Positions 55,492 through 64,000 of a stretch of 64,000 bases of DNA are shown in pieces. Both the position numbers and the translations under genes were made by a program. A model generated the notes under the pieces. It had not been told where the DNA came from and did not search any database. It saw nothing but the letters and a program-made list of their open reading frames with translations. This DNA comes from Tepidimonas ignava (GTDB taxonomy: Bacteria; Pseudomonadota; Gammaproteobacteria; Burkholderiales; Burkholderiaceae_C), in contig NZ_SMAH01000008.1 of the NCBI RefSeq assembly GCF_004342625.1, positions 62,001-126,000 on the forward strand, given 5' to 3'. The first letter of the stretch is position 1. Each line of letters opens with the position of its first letter.

Positions 55492-56217
55492 TCATTGCAG
55501 CGCGATGCTGCCTGACACCGTCACGCTCAGCGTGCCCTGCCCCGGCTCCAGCGGCAACGGCGCTGCCTCTGCGGGCCCAACGGCCAGGGTGGCGGCGCGC
55601 AGCACCGGCGGTGGGCTGCCCGCGTCGAGGTTGCCCACGTTCGCCTCGTGCAGCACCCAGCCGCGCGCGCCAAAGGCCTGGGCCACCTCGTCCGCCTGGC
55701 GCCGAAAGGCCTCGATGGCGCGCCGACGCAGCGCCACCTGGGCCGCCTGTTGCGTGGTCGGCGCCACGCCCATGCGCACCGACGCCACCGCCATGCCCGG
55801 TGCGGACTGGGCCAACGCGGCCAGCGCCGCCACGTCACGCCCCTGCACGACGATCTCGGCGCTGCCCTGCCAGCCCACGATCTGCCCCTCGCGCCCGTAG
55901 CGCGGCTGCACGACGAACGCGCCGGTGCTGAGCTCCACCCCTTCGCCCGGCGCCCGCGCGCGCAACGCGGCCAGCGCGTGGCGCAGCGTTTCCGCCAACT
56001 GCGCTTGCACCGCGGCAGCGTCGGACGCCTGCGCACGGGTCTGCAGGGCCACGGTCACCCAGTCGTGGTTGACGCGCTCGGAGGCCTGGGCGCTCAGGTG
56101 CACGAGGCGCTGGGGCGCCGCTGGCGCCTCCCCCGCCCACACGTGCGACACCATCAACGCGGCCACCCAACCCAGTGCCCACCACCCTCGGCGGGCGCAT
56201 CGCCTATCGTTTGGCAT
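55492..56217 (-). CDS. SIMPL-domain (DUF541) periplasmic protein
   Basis: The product has 241 residues with a signal peptide ending near VWAGEA. The SIMPL pattern is present: LSAQASERVNHDWVTVALQT near the start and a long helical region. It ends in LPLEPGQGTLSVTVSGSIALQ, the usual C-terminal strand. E. coli YggE, a member, is linked to oxidative-stress tolerance. The family's biochemical role is unsettled. It starts 146 bases from the divergent ompR. Confidence 0.85.
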   Translation of the reverse strand: MPNDRRCARRGWWALGWVAALMVSHVWAGEAPAAPQRLVHLSAQASERVNHDWVTVALQTRAQASDAAAVQAQLAETLRHALAALRARAPGEGVELSTGAFVVQPRYGREGQIVGWQGSAEIVVQGRDVAALAALAQSAPGMAVASVRMGVAPTTQQAAQVALRRRAIEAFRRQADEVAQAFGARGWVLHEANVGNLDAGSPPPVLRAATLAVGPAEAAPLPLEPGQGTLSVTVSGSIALQ

Positions 56218-56363
56218 GGCGGCTTTCTCCACATGATCAACGCGGGCCCCAGTATGCCGCAGACCCGGTGTGGGTGGCAGCGCCGTCACACCCCGTTACG
56301 CACGTTGCCGGCGTTTGCCCGCACAATGCGCACCATGCTTGGTTTGACCGATGGGTACGACGC

Positions 56364-57086
56364 ATGACGCCACGCCGCCCCGCCCGCCTGATCATCGTCG
56401 ACGACGACGCGCGCATCCGCGAGCTGCTGCAGCGCTACCTGGCCCAAGAGGGCTTCGAGGTGCTGCTGGCCGAAGATGGCGCCCGCCTGGACCGCTTGCT
56501 GCAGCGCGAGACGGCCGACCTGATCGTGCTGGACCTGATGCTGCCGGGCGAGGATGGCCTGTCGATCTGCCGCCGGTTGCGCGCCGCGGGGGAGCAAACA
56601 CCCATCATCATGCTCACCGCCAAGGGCGAGGACGTGGACCGCATCATCGGTCTGGAGTTGGGCGCCGACGACTACCTGCCCAAGCCGTTCAACCCACGTG
56701 AGCTGCTGGCGCGCATCCACGCGGTGCTGCGCCGCCGGCCGCCCCCCGAGGCCCCCGGCGCCGCCGCGGCCGACGGCGCGGTGGTCAACTTCGGTCCGTT
56801 CACGTTCGACCTGGGGCGTCGACGCCTGCTGCGCGATGGCCAAGAAATCACGCTGACGACGGGCGAATACGCGATGCTCAAGGCCCTGGTGCGTCACCCA
56901 CGCCAGCCCATGTCGCGCGACAAGCTGGCCCAGTTGGCGCGTGGGCGTGAGTTCGAGCCGTTCGACCGCAGCCTCGACGTGCAGGTGTCGCGCCTGCGCA
57001 AGCTCATCGAGCCCGACCCGGCCAATCCGCGCTACATCCAGACCGTGTGGGGTGTGGGCTACATGTTCGTGCCGGATGACCGATGA
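56364..57086 (+). CDS. ompR: OmpR-family response regulator
   Basis: The product has 240 residues. The receiver has VDDD near residue 12, the phospho-acceptor aspartate in LIVLDLMLPGEDG and the conserved KPF. The winged-helix DNA-binding domain ends RYIQTVWGVGYMFV. The best match is OmpR itself among related regulators. Its stop overlaps the kinase start (ATGA), so the pair is coupled. Confidence 0.9.
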   Translation: MTPRRPARLIIVDDDARIRELLQRYLAQEGFEVLLAEDGARLDRLLQRETADLIVLDLMLPGEDGLSICRRLRAAGEQTPIIMLTAKGEDVDRIIGLELGADDYLPKPFNPRELLARIHAVLRRRPPPEAPGAAAADGAVVNFGPFTFDLGRRRLLRDGQEITLTTGEYAMLKALVRHPRQPMSRDKLAQLARGREFEPFDRSLDVQVSRLRKLIEPDPANPRYIQTVWGVGYMFVPDDR

Positions 57087-58399
57087 GCCTGTTTTGGCGC
57101 AACTTCTTGCTGCTGGTGGCGCTGCTGACGGTCAACGCGCTGGCGTGGTTCCAGGCGCTACGCACGCTGGAGCAAGAGCCGCGCGCGCTGCAAAGCGCGC
57201 AGGCGCTGGCGTCGTTGGTCAACCTGACGCGCGCCTCGCTCATCTACACCGACCCGATTGCGCGCGTGGCGCTGGTCAAAACGCTGGTGGACGAGGAAAA
57301 CGTGCGCATCGCCGTGCGCGAGCCCACCGACACCCATCGGCCGTTCGCGGCCGGGACGCTGGGGGCGCGGGTGGCGCAGGCGCTGCAGGAGCGGCTCGGC
57401 CCCGGCACCCTGGTCGCGCAGGAGGTCAACGGCTTCGATGGGTTGTGGATCGGCTTTGCCATCGAGGACGAAAAATACTGGCTGCTGGCCGACCCGGCCC
57501 GCTTGGCCGGGGTGCAGGGACGCACCTGGCTGGTGTGGGGCGCCACCGCGGTGGGGTTGTCCCTGGTCGGCGCCGTGCTCATCACCCGACTCATCAACCA
57601 GCCGCTGCAACGCCTGGCGCGCGCCGCCGAGCGCGTGGGTGAAGGTGACTTTGAGGGTGCGCGCCTGAGCGAACGCCTGCCCACGCGCGAAATCGCCCAC
57701 GTCAACCACGCCTTCAACGCCATGGCCGAGCGCCTGGCGCGCGCCGAGGCCGACCGCCGCCTGATGCTGGCTGGCATTTCGCACGACCTGCGCACGCCGC
57801 TGGCGCGCCTGCGGCTGGAGGTGGAGCTGGGCGTGCCCGACGCCGACACCCGTGAGCGCATGGCCGGCGACATCGCCGACGTGGACGCGATCTTAGGGCA
57901 GTTTTTGGACTTCGCACGCGAGCGCCCGCTGCAAAGCGAGCCGCTGCCGTTGCACGAGGCGGTGCAGCGCGCATGCGCCAAGTACCAAGCGCGCGAAGGG
58001 GTGGTGCTGGATGTGCGCGTGCCCACCGAGCTGCAGGCTCGCGCCGATCCGACGGCGCTGCACCGTGTGTTGGTCAACCTGATGGAAAACGCCGTGCGCT
58101 ACGGCCGTGGCACTGACGGCGTGGTGCGCATCGACCTGCTTGGCGAACACGACGGGGCAGCCAACGTGCGGCTGGTCGTGCGCGACCATGGCCCGGGCGT
58201 CGATGCCAAGGTGCTGCCACGCTTGACCGAGCCGTTTTTTCGCGCCGAGCAGGCGCGCTCCACGCCCGGCAGCGGGCTGGGGCTGGCGATCGTGCAGCGC
58301 ACCCTGCAACGCATGCGCGGGCAGTTGCGGCTGGAGCTGCCCGAAGGCGGTGGTCTGGCGGCGATCGTCACCCTGCCCGCGGCCACCCCGGCGGGATGA
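57083..58399 (+). CDS. envZ: EnvZ-like sensor histidine kinase
   Basis: The product has 438 residues. A transmembrane helix (about 5-22), a short periplasmic domain and a second helix (about 153-172) precede HAMP. The phospho-acceptor histidine is in GISHDLRTPLARLR. HATPase motifs NLMENAVRYGRG and PGSGLGLAIVQRTL are intact. It is the partner of the OmpR-type regulator, probably sensing osmotic or envelope conditions. It ends 5 bases from the convergent ispDF stop. Confidence 0.9.
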   Translation: MSLFWRNFLLLVALLTVNALAWFQALRTLEQEPRALQSAQALASLVNLTRASLIYTDPIARVALVKTLVDEENVRIAVREPTDTHRPFAAGTLGARVAQALQERLGPGTLVAQEVNGFDGLWIGFAIEDEKYWLLADPARLAGVQGRTWLVWGATAVGLSLVGAVLITRLINQPLQRLARAAERVGEGDFEGARLSERLPTREIAHVNHAFNAMAERLARAEADRRLMLAGISHDLRTPLARLRLEVELGVPDADTRERMAGDIADVDAILGQFLDFARERPLQSEPLPLHEAVQRACAKYQAREGVVLDVRVPTELQARADPTALHRVLVNLMENAVRYGRGTDGVVRIDLLGEHDGAANVRLVVRDHGPGVDAKVLPRLTEPFFRAEQARSTPGSGLGLAIVQRTLQRMRGQLRLELPEGGGLAAIVTLPAATPAG

Positions 58400-58404
58400 C
58401 GGCG

Positions 58405-59610
58405 TCACGCCGCGCCGATGCCGCGGTGCAGCAGCACGACCGCCCGCGCTTCGATGGCCAAACCTTGCCCCACCGGCCCCAGCCGCTCGGCCGTTTTGGC
58501 CTTGACGTTGACGGCCGACGCCGCCACGCCCACCGCGCGCGCGACGTTGGCTTGCATCGCCGCGCGGTACGGCCCCAGCCGCGGCGCCTGCGCCACCACG
58601 GTGGCGTCGACGTTGACCGGCTGCCAGCCCCGGGCACGCACTTCGGCCGCCACCCGCGCCAGCAGGGCCATCGAGTCCGCGTCCCTGTAGCGTTCGTCCG
58701 TGTCGGCAAACCAGGTGCCGATGTCGCCCAGGCCGGCCGCGCCCAGCAGCGCGTCGGTGATGGCGTGCAGCAAGGCGTCGGCGTCGGAGTGGCCGAGCAG
58801 CCCGCGCTCGTGCGCGATCTCCACGCCCCCCAGCACCAGGCGGCGCCCGGGCACCAGGGCGTGCACGTCCCAACCTTCGCCCACGCGCCACGGCGCGGGC
58901 TCGGTCGTGCTCAGCAGGGCTTGGGCCACGGCGAAATCCTCCGGGTAGGTCAGCTTGATGTTGTGCGTGCGGCCGCGCACCAGCCGGGGGGCCAGGCCGA
59001 GCGCCTCGACCGCGCTGGCCTCGTCGGTGATGCCGGCAAACCCCGTGGCCTCGTGCGCCTGCAGCGCGCGCGCCAGCACCCCGAGACGAAACATCTGCGG
59101 CGTCTGCGCCAGCCACTTGTCGTCACGCGGCAACGTGGCCAGCACCCGACCGCTGGCGTCGGCCTGCTTGAGCGTGTCGGCCAGCGGCAGTGCCAGCAGC
59201 CCCCCCACGGGGTCGTCACGGCACGCGTCCAGCAACGCCGCCACGTCGCCGGGCTGCAGCAGGCAGCGGGCGGCGTCGTGCACCAGCACCCAGTCATCGT
59301 CTTGGGCGCCGTGCGCCTGCCATTGCCGCAGCCCAGCCAGCACACTGGCCGCGCGCGTGGCCCCGCCCACGCGCCACACCCACACCCCGTCGGGGGGTGT
59401 CCAAGGGTGATCGTCGTCGGGGGCCAGCACCACGGCCACGCCTGCCACGTCCGGCACAGCGCGCAGTGTCGCCAACGTGTGGTCCAACACGCTGCACGGC
59501 CCCAGCCGCTGGTACTGTTTGGGCACGGACAGCCCGCTGCGGCTGCCGGTGCCCGCTGCGGGCACCAGCACCCAGCAACGCGCCGGCGATCGGTTGGTGA
59601 CATGCCTCAT
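58405..59610 (-). CDS. ispDF: IspDF, fused MEP-pathway enzyme
   Basis: The product has 401 residues. IspD (about 1-235) has [26 protein letters not shown] and [10 protein letters not shown]. IspF (about 242-401) has the zinc ligands in GEGWDVH and [18 protein letters not shown], then [11 protein letters not shown] short linker near [12 protein letters not shown] joins them. IspD makes CDP-methylerythritol; IspF makes the cyclic diphosphate. The gene is divergent from mfd. The two activities bracket the IspE step of the pathway. Confidence 0.93.
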   Translation of the reverse strand: MRHVTNRSPARCWVLVPAAGTGSRSGLSVPKQYQRLGPCSVLDHTLATLRAVPDVAGVAVVLAPDDDHPWTPPDGVWVWRVGGATRAASVLAGLRQWQAHGAQDDDWVLVHDAARCLLQPGDVAALLDACRDDPVGGLLALPLADTLKQADASGRVLATLPRDDKWLAQTPQMFRLGVLARALQAHEATGFAGITDEASAVEALGLAPRLVRGRTHNIKLTYPEDFAVAQALLSTTEPAPWRVGEGWDVHALVPGRRLVLGGVEIAHERGLLGHSDADALLHAITDALLGAAGLGDIGTWFADTDERYRDADSMALLARVAAEVRARGWQPVNVDATVVAQAPRLGPYRAAMQANVARAVGVAASAVNVKAKTAERLGPVGQGLAIEARAVVLLHRGIGAA

Positions 59611-59638
59611 GGGCGGCGATTCTAGAATGCACCCCCTC

Positions 59639-62600
59639 ATGGATCTGCCGCGCTTACACCCCGGACAACGTTACGTCTCGCCCTGCCCCAGCGCCAGTGC
59701 CGACGCGCTGCTGTTGGCGCGCATGGCCGCGCGCGACCGCGACGCCGGCCAGCCCACCGTCATCGTCTGCGCCGACGCCGCCGACGCCCAGCGCCTGCTG
59801 GATGAGTTGCCCTGCTTCGCGCCCGGGCTGCGCTGCGCGCTGTTTCCCGACTGGGAGACGCTGCCGTATGACACCTTTTCGCCGCACCAGGATTTGATCT
59901 CGGAGCGGCTGGCCACGCTGTGGCGCATCCTGCAGCGGCGTGCCGACGACGGCGTCGACGTCGTGCTGGTGCCGGCCAGCACGGCGCTGTACCGGCTGGC
60001 CCCGCCGTCGTTTTTGGCCGCGTACACCTTCCACTTCCGCAGCGGGCAGCAGCTCGATGAAGCCAAGCTGCGCGAGCAATTGGTGCTGGCCGGCTACCAG
60101 CACGTCACGCAGGTGGCCAGCCCCGGTGAGTACGCGGTGCGCGGCGGTCTGATCGACCTGTACCCGATGGGGTCGGCGCTGCCGTACCGCATCGACTTGT
60201 TTGACAACGAAATCGACTCCATCCGCGCCTTCGACCCCGACACCCAGCGCAGCCTGTACCCGGTGCCCGAAGTGCGGCTGCTGCCAGGGCGGGAGTTTCC
60301 GCTGGACGACGCGGCCCGCGCGCGCTTTCGCGCCCGCTGGCGCGAGCTGCTCGAGGGCGATCCGACCAAGAGCCGGCTGTACAAGGACATGGCCAACGGC
60401 GTGGCGGGCGCCGGCATCGAGTACTACCTGCCGCTGTTTTTCGACGACACCGCCACGGTGTTCGACTACATCGGGCCGCAGGCGACGCTGGTGCTGCACG
60501 GCGACGTGGACGCGGCGCTGCAGCGCTTTTGGGACGACACGCGCGAGCGCCACCGCCTGGCGCAGGGCGACCCCGAACGCCCGGTGCTGCCGCCCCCGAC
60601 ACTGTTTTTGACCGTGGAACAATTCTGGCAGCGCGCCAAGCCCTACCCGCAATGGGCCCTGCGGCCGGCCGAAGCGCCGCAGGTTGCCGCCGCCTGGGGC
60701 CACGCCGTGCAAACGTTGCCGCCGCTGGCCGTGCAACGCGGCGCCGACGAGCCGCTGCAGCGCCTCAAGGACCATCTGCAGCGCGGCGGCGCGCGCGTGC
60801 TGCTGCTGGCCGACAGCGACGGCCGGCGCGAAAACCTGCTGGACTTCGTGCGCGCCAGCCACCTCGACCCCGCGGTGTTCGACGGCATCGACGCGTTCCT
60901 GGCCAGCCAGGCCCGCCTGGGCCTGGCCACCGCCCCGCTGGCGGCTGGCTTCGCCTGGGTCGAAATGGGCGTCGACTTGGTCACCGAGACCGAGCTGTTC
61001 GCCAGCGGTCCCACGTTGCGCCGCCGCCGCAAGCAGGAAGCCGCCAGCGACGTTGAAGCCCTGATCAAAGACTTGAGCGAGCTGCAGCCCGGCGACCCGG
61101 TGGTGCACGCTCAGCACGGCATTGGCCGCTACCGCGGCTTGGTCAACCTCGACCTGGGCGAGAAAAACCCCGACGGCACCCCCGCGCTGCAAGAGTTTTT
61201 GCATCTGGAATACGCCCAGGGCGCCACGCTGTACGTGCCGGTGTCGCAGCTGCACCTGATCAGCCGCTACAGCGGCGTCAGCGCCGACGAGGCCCCCCTG
61301 CACCGCCTGGGCAGCGGCCAGTGGGACAAGGCCAAGCGCAAAGCCGCCGAGCAGGTGCGCGACACCGCCGCCGAGCTGCTCGACGTCTACGCCCGCCGCG
61401 CCGCGCGGCAGGGCCACGCGTTCCGCTTCGACGCCAAAGACTACGGGGCGTTCGCCAACGATTTCGGCTTCGAGGAAACGCCCGACCAGCGTGCCGCCAT
61501 CCATGCCGTCATCCAGGACATGATCAGCCCGCGCCCGATGGACCGCCTGGTGTGCGGCGACGTCGGCTTTGGCAAGACCGAGGTAGCGCTGCGGGCGGCG
61601 TTCGTGGCCGTCAGCGGCGGCAAGCAAGTCGCGCTGCTGGCCCCCACCACGCTGCTGGCGGAGCAACACTACCAAACGCTGAAAGACCGCTTTGCCAAGT
61701 GGCCGGTGCGCATCGCCGAGATGAGCCGCTTTCGCACGCCCAAAGAGATCGCCGCCGCGTTGCGGGGGCTGGCCGATGGCACCATCGACATCGTGGTGGG
61801 CACGCACAAGCTGCTGAGCGAAAAAACCCAATTCAAAAACCTCGGGCTGCTCATCATCGACGAGGAGCACCGCTTCGGCGTGCGCCACAAAGAGGCCATC
61901 AAGGCCCTGCGCGCCGAGGTGGACGTGCTGACGCTGACCGCCACCCCCATCCCGCGCACGCTGGGCATGGCGCTGGAGGGGCTGCGCGACCTGTCGGTGA
62001 TCGCCACCGCGCCGCAGCGGCGGTTGGCCATCAAAACCTTCGTGCGCGAAGAAAACCACGGTGTCATCCGCGAAGCGGTGCTGCGCGAGCTCAAGCGCGG
62101 CGGGCAGGTGTACTTTTTGCACAACGAGGTCGAAACCATCGACAACCGCCGCGCCCAGCTCGAGCAACTGCTGCCCGAGGCGCGCATCGCCATCGCCCAC
62201 GGCCAGATGCCCGAGCGCGAATTGGAGCGCGTGATGCGCGACTTCGTCGCCCAGCGCTTCAACCTGCTGCTGTGCTCGACCATCATCGAGACCGGCATCG
62301 ACGTGCCCACGGCCAACACCATCATCATCAGCCGCGCGGACAAGTTCGGTCTGGCGCAGTTGCATCAGTTGCGTGGGCGCGTCGGGCGCAGCCACCATCA
62401 GGCCTACGCCTATTTGCTGGTGCCCGACCTGCAAGGCCTGACCAAACAGGCCGCCCAGCGGCTGGAGGCGATCCAGCAGATGGAGGAGCTGGGCAGCGGC
62501 TTTTACCTGGCGATGCACGACCTCGAAATCCGCGGCGCGGGCGAGGTGTTGGGCGAGGCGCAAAGCGGCAACATCACCGAAATCGGCTTTCAGCTCTACA

Positions 62601-63124
62601 ACGACATGCTGGCCGAAGCGGTGCGCGCGCTGCGCGAGGGTCGCGAGCCCGACCTGCTCAAGCCGCTGGCCGCCACCACCGACATCAACCTGCACGCGCC
62701 GGCCCTGCTGCCGCAGGACTACTGCGGCGACGTGCACCTGCGTCTGAGCTTTTACAAAAAACTGGCTACGGCCAAGACGCACGACCAGATCGACCGCCTG
62801 GTCGAGGAAATCGTGGACCGCTTCGGCAAGCTGCCCCCGGCGGCGCACAACCTCATCGACGTGCACCGCCTGCGCGTGCTGGCGCAGCGCTACGGCGTGG
62901 TCAAGATCGACGCAGCGCCCAGCCACATCCTCATCACCTTCGGCCCCAACCCGCCGGTGGAGCCGCTGCGCATCATCGAGCTGATCCAGAAAAACCGCCA
63001 CATCAAGCTCGCGGGCCAAGACCGCCTCAAGATCGAGCGCGCCCTGCCCGAGCCGCGCGACCGCGTACAACTGGTGCGCGACGTGCTGCGCAGCCTGGGG
63101 CAGCCGCTCACCGCCACCGTTTGA
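59639..63124 (+). CDS. mfd: Mfd, transcription-repair coupling factor
   Basis: The product has 1161 residues, full length. The N-terminal UvrB-homology region (to about 350) precedes the RNA-polymerase-interacting domain ([14 protein letters not shown]). The translocase has Walker [17 protein letters not shown] and the DEEH box [10 protein letters not shown]. The C-terminal TRCF domain closes the protein. It removes stalled RNA polymerase and recruits UvrA. ATG 59627 in frame would add four residues; neither start has a Shine-Dalgarno. Confidence 0.96.
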   Translation: MDLPRLHPGQRYVSPCPSASADALLLARMAARDRDAGQPTVIVCADAADAQRLLDELPCFAPGLRCALFPDWETLPYDTFSPHQDLISERLATLWRILQRRADDGVDVVLVPASTALYRLAPPSFLAAYTFHFRSGQQLDEAKLREQLVLAGYQHVTQVASPGEYAVRGGLIDLYPMGSALPYRIDLFDNEIDSIRAFDPDTQRSLYPVPEVRLLPGREFPLDDAARARFRARWRELLEGDPTKSRLYKDMANGVAGAGIEYYLPLFFDDTATVFDYIGPQATLVLHGDVDAALQRFWDDTRERHRLAQGDPERPVLPPPTLFLTVEQFWQRAKPYPQWALRPAEAPQVAAAWGHAVQTLPPLAVQRGADEPLQRLKDHLQRGGARVLLLADSDGRRENLLDFVRASHLDPAVFDGIDAFLASQARLGLATAPLAAGFAWVEMGVDLVTETELFASGPTLRRRRKQEAASDVEALIKDLSELQPGDPVVHAQHGIGRYRGLVNLDLGEKNPDGTPALQEFLHLEYAQGATLYVPVSQLHLISRYSGVSADEAPLHRLGSGQWDKAKRKAAEQVRDTAAELLDVYARRAARQGHAFRFDAKDYGAFANDFGFEETPDQRAAIHAVIQDMISPRPMDRLVCGDVGFGKTEVALRAAFVAVSGGKQVALLAPTTLLAEQHYQTLKDRFAKWPVRIAEMSRFRTPKEIAAALRGLADGTIDIVVGTHKLLSEKTQFKNLGLLIIDEEHRFGVRHKEAIKALRAEVDVLTLTATPIPRTLGMALEGLRDLSVIATAPQRRLAIKTFVREENHGVIREAVLRELKRGGQVYFLHNEVETIDNRRAQLEQLLPEARIAIAHGQMPERELERVMRDFVAQRFNLLLCSTIIETGIDVPTANTIIISRADKFGLAQLHQLRGRVGRSHHQAYAYLLVPDLQGLTKQAAQRLEAIQQMEELGSGFYLAMHDLEIRGAGEVLGEAQSGNITEIGFQLYNDMLAEAVRALREGREPDLLKPLAATTDINLHAPALLPQDYCGDVHLRLSFYKKLATAKTHDQIDRLVEEIVDRFGKLPPAAHNLIDVHRLRVLAQRYGVVKIDAAPSHILITFGPNPPVEPLRIIELIQKNRHIKLAGQDRLKIERALPEPRDRVQLVRDVLRSLGQPLTATV

Positions 63125-63160
63125 CCCCGCTGGCCAGCCCCCCACACGGAGTCCCCTGCC

Positions 63161-63805
63161 ATGAGCACGTCGTCCCCCGCCGCCCACGCGCAGCCCGACG
63201 CGGCGTTGACCGCGCCACGCCACACCTGGTTCGACGACGCCCAGGCGCTGCTGACGGGCACGCTGATCGTCGCGCTGGGCCTGGTGCTGCTCAAACACGC
63301 CGGTTTTGTCACCGGCGGCACCGTGGGCCTGGCGTTCGTGGCCCACTACGCCACCGGCTGGCCCTTCGGCGCGCTGGTGTTTGCCATCAACCTGCCGTTT
63401 TACGCACTGGCCTGGGTGCGCATGGGGGTGGCATTCACGCTCAAGACCATCCTGGCCGTGGCGCTGCTGGCCGCGTTCACCGAGGCCATGCCGCATTGGA
63501 TGGGGGTGCAGCACCTCAGCCCGCTGTTTGCCGCCGTCGCGGGTGGTTTGCTCATCGGCGTGGGTTTCATCATCCTGTTTCGCCACCGGGCCAGCTTGGG
63601 CGGTTTCAACACGCTGGTGCTGTGGCTGCAAGAGCGCCTAGGTTGGCGCGCGGGCTTCACCCAGCTCGTCATCGACAGCGGCATCTTGCTGGCGGCCTTG
63701 CCGTGGGTGGATCTGCCCCGGCTGGCCTTGTCGGTGCTGGCCGCCGCCGTGATGAACCTGACGCTGGCCATCAACCACAAGCCGGGGCGGTACGTGGCGT
63801 ACTGA
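63161..63805 (+). CDS. YitT-family membrane protein
   Basis: The product has 214 residues with five or six hydrophobic helices (for example AQALLTGTLIVALGLVLLKHAG and the glycine-rich FVTGGTVGLAFVAHYATGW). The latter is typical of the YitT/DUF161 membrane family, whose function is unknown. GGAG lies 8 bases before ATG 63161. It follows mfd by 36 bases and precedes serB by 54 bases. Confidence 0.8.
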   Translation: MSTSSPAAHAQPDAALTAPRHTWFDDAQALLTGTLIVALGLVLLKHAGFVTGGTVGLAFVAHYATGWPFGALVFAINLPFYALAWVRMGVAFTLKTILAVALLAAFTEAMPHWMGVQHLSPLFAAVAGGLLIGVGFIILFRHRASLGGFNTLVLWLQERLGWRAGFTQLVIDSGILLAALPWVDLPRLALSVLAAAVMNLTLAINHKPGRYVAY

Positions 63806-63859
63806 CCCCCCAACGCCGCGCGGCCGGGCCGGCGGCGCAGCGCACGATAATCGCGAGCC

Positions 63860-64000
63860 ATGACCCAACCGATCGAAATCGCCCCCGGCCTCACCGTTCG
63901 GGGCTTCACGCCGCCGTTGCGCCTGCGCGACTTCAAGCTGATCGCGTTCGACATGGACTCCACGCTGATCAATATCGAGTGCGTGGACGAAATCGCCGAC
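63860..64000 (+). CDS. serB: Phosphoserine phosphatase SerB (N-terminal fragment)
   Basis: The gene runs off the right edge; 47 codons are present. The HAD motif I, FDMDSTLI, followed by NIECVDEIAD, is the signature of SerB, which makes serine from phosphoserine. The start ATG 63860 lacks a strong Shine-Dalgarno but gives a sensible N-terminus of about 27 residues before motif I. Confidence 0.9.
   Translation, partial: MTQPIEIAPGLTVRGFTPPLRLRDFKLIAFDMDSTLINIECVDEIAD

Overview
The window is a gene-dense stretch of GC-rich chromosome (high-GC codon use, short spacers, many ATGA/GTGA overlaps) from a betaproteobacterium, most likely a Burkholderiales / Comamonadaceae-type organism. That placement rests on protein families and gene pairings I recognise (long-form PstC, ols genes, fdxA, long ThiE, RelA, 3-hydroxybutyrate dehydrogenase for PHB turnover). 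The genus is not determined. Apart from the two truncated end genes, nearly every base is assigned. No spacer exceeds 300 bases; the largest are 37114-37379 and 9423-9674. I saw no IS element, CRISPR array, phage gene or replication origin.

Region 1 (1-10556) is a phosphate block. pstS, a lipoprotein, pstC and pstA run leftward off the edge, and ppx, sixA and ppk1 follow. A divergent olsB/olsA pair should make phosphorus-free ornithine lipids. A good Pho box with a correctly spaced -10 lies in front of pstS, and Pho-box-like repeats lie in the ols spacer, so the block looks like part of one phosphate-starvation regulon.

Region 2 (10507-21413) is the most notable part: a complete anaerobic-type arsenite oxidase (Arx) locus. 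On the minus strand, arxX (PhnD-like periplasmic sensor), arxS (histidine kinase) and arxR (sigma-54 activator with GAFTGA) form one unit. Divergent from them are arxB2, arxA, arxB, arxC and arxD, followed by a small monohaem cytochrome c. The spacer holds two near-identical GTTACC-N4-GGTAAC palindromes 43 bp apart and a consensus -24/-12 promoter. Together they give a readable circuit from sensor to activator to sigma-54 promoter to respiratory enzyme.

Region 3 (21552-45142) is housekeeping: a class-I glutamine amidotransferase-type hydrolase, glmM-folP-ftsH-rlmE, yhbY, oligopeptidase A, rpiA, pyrD, a tandem Usp protein coupled to a CPA2 antiporter, an LhgO-like flavoprotein, dsbB and fpr. 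These are followed by yggX-mnmC, fdxA with a second, unrelated ferredoxin reductase, and the thiamine genes thiD and thiO-thiS-thiG-thiE.

Region 4 (45155-64000) holds tRNA-Asn, two c-di-GMP enzymes, dnaB, tRNA-Val, relA with a hydrolase, 3-hydroxybutyrate dehydrogenase, a SIMPL protein, an OmpR/EnvZ pair, a fused ispDF, mfd, a YitT-family membrane protein and the start of serB.
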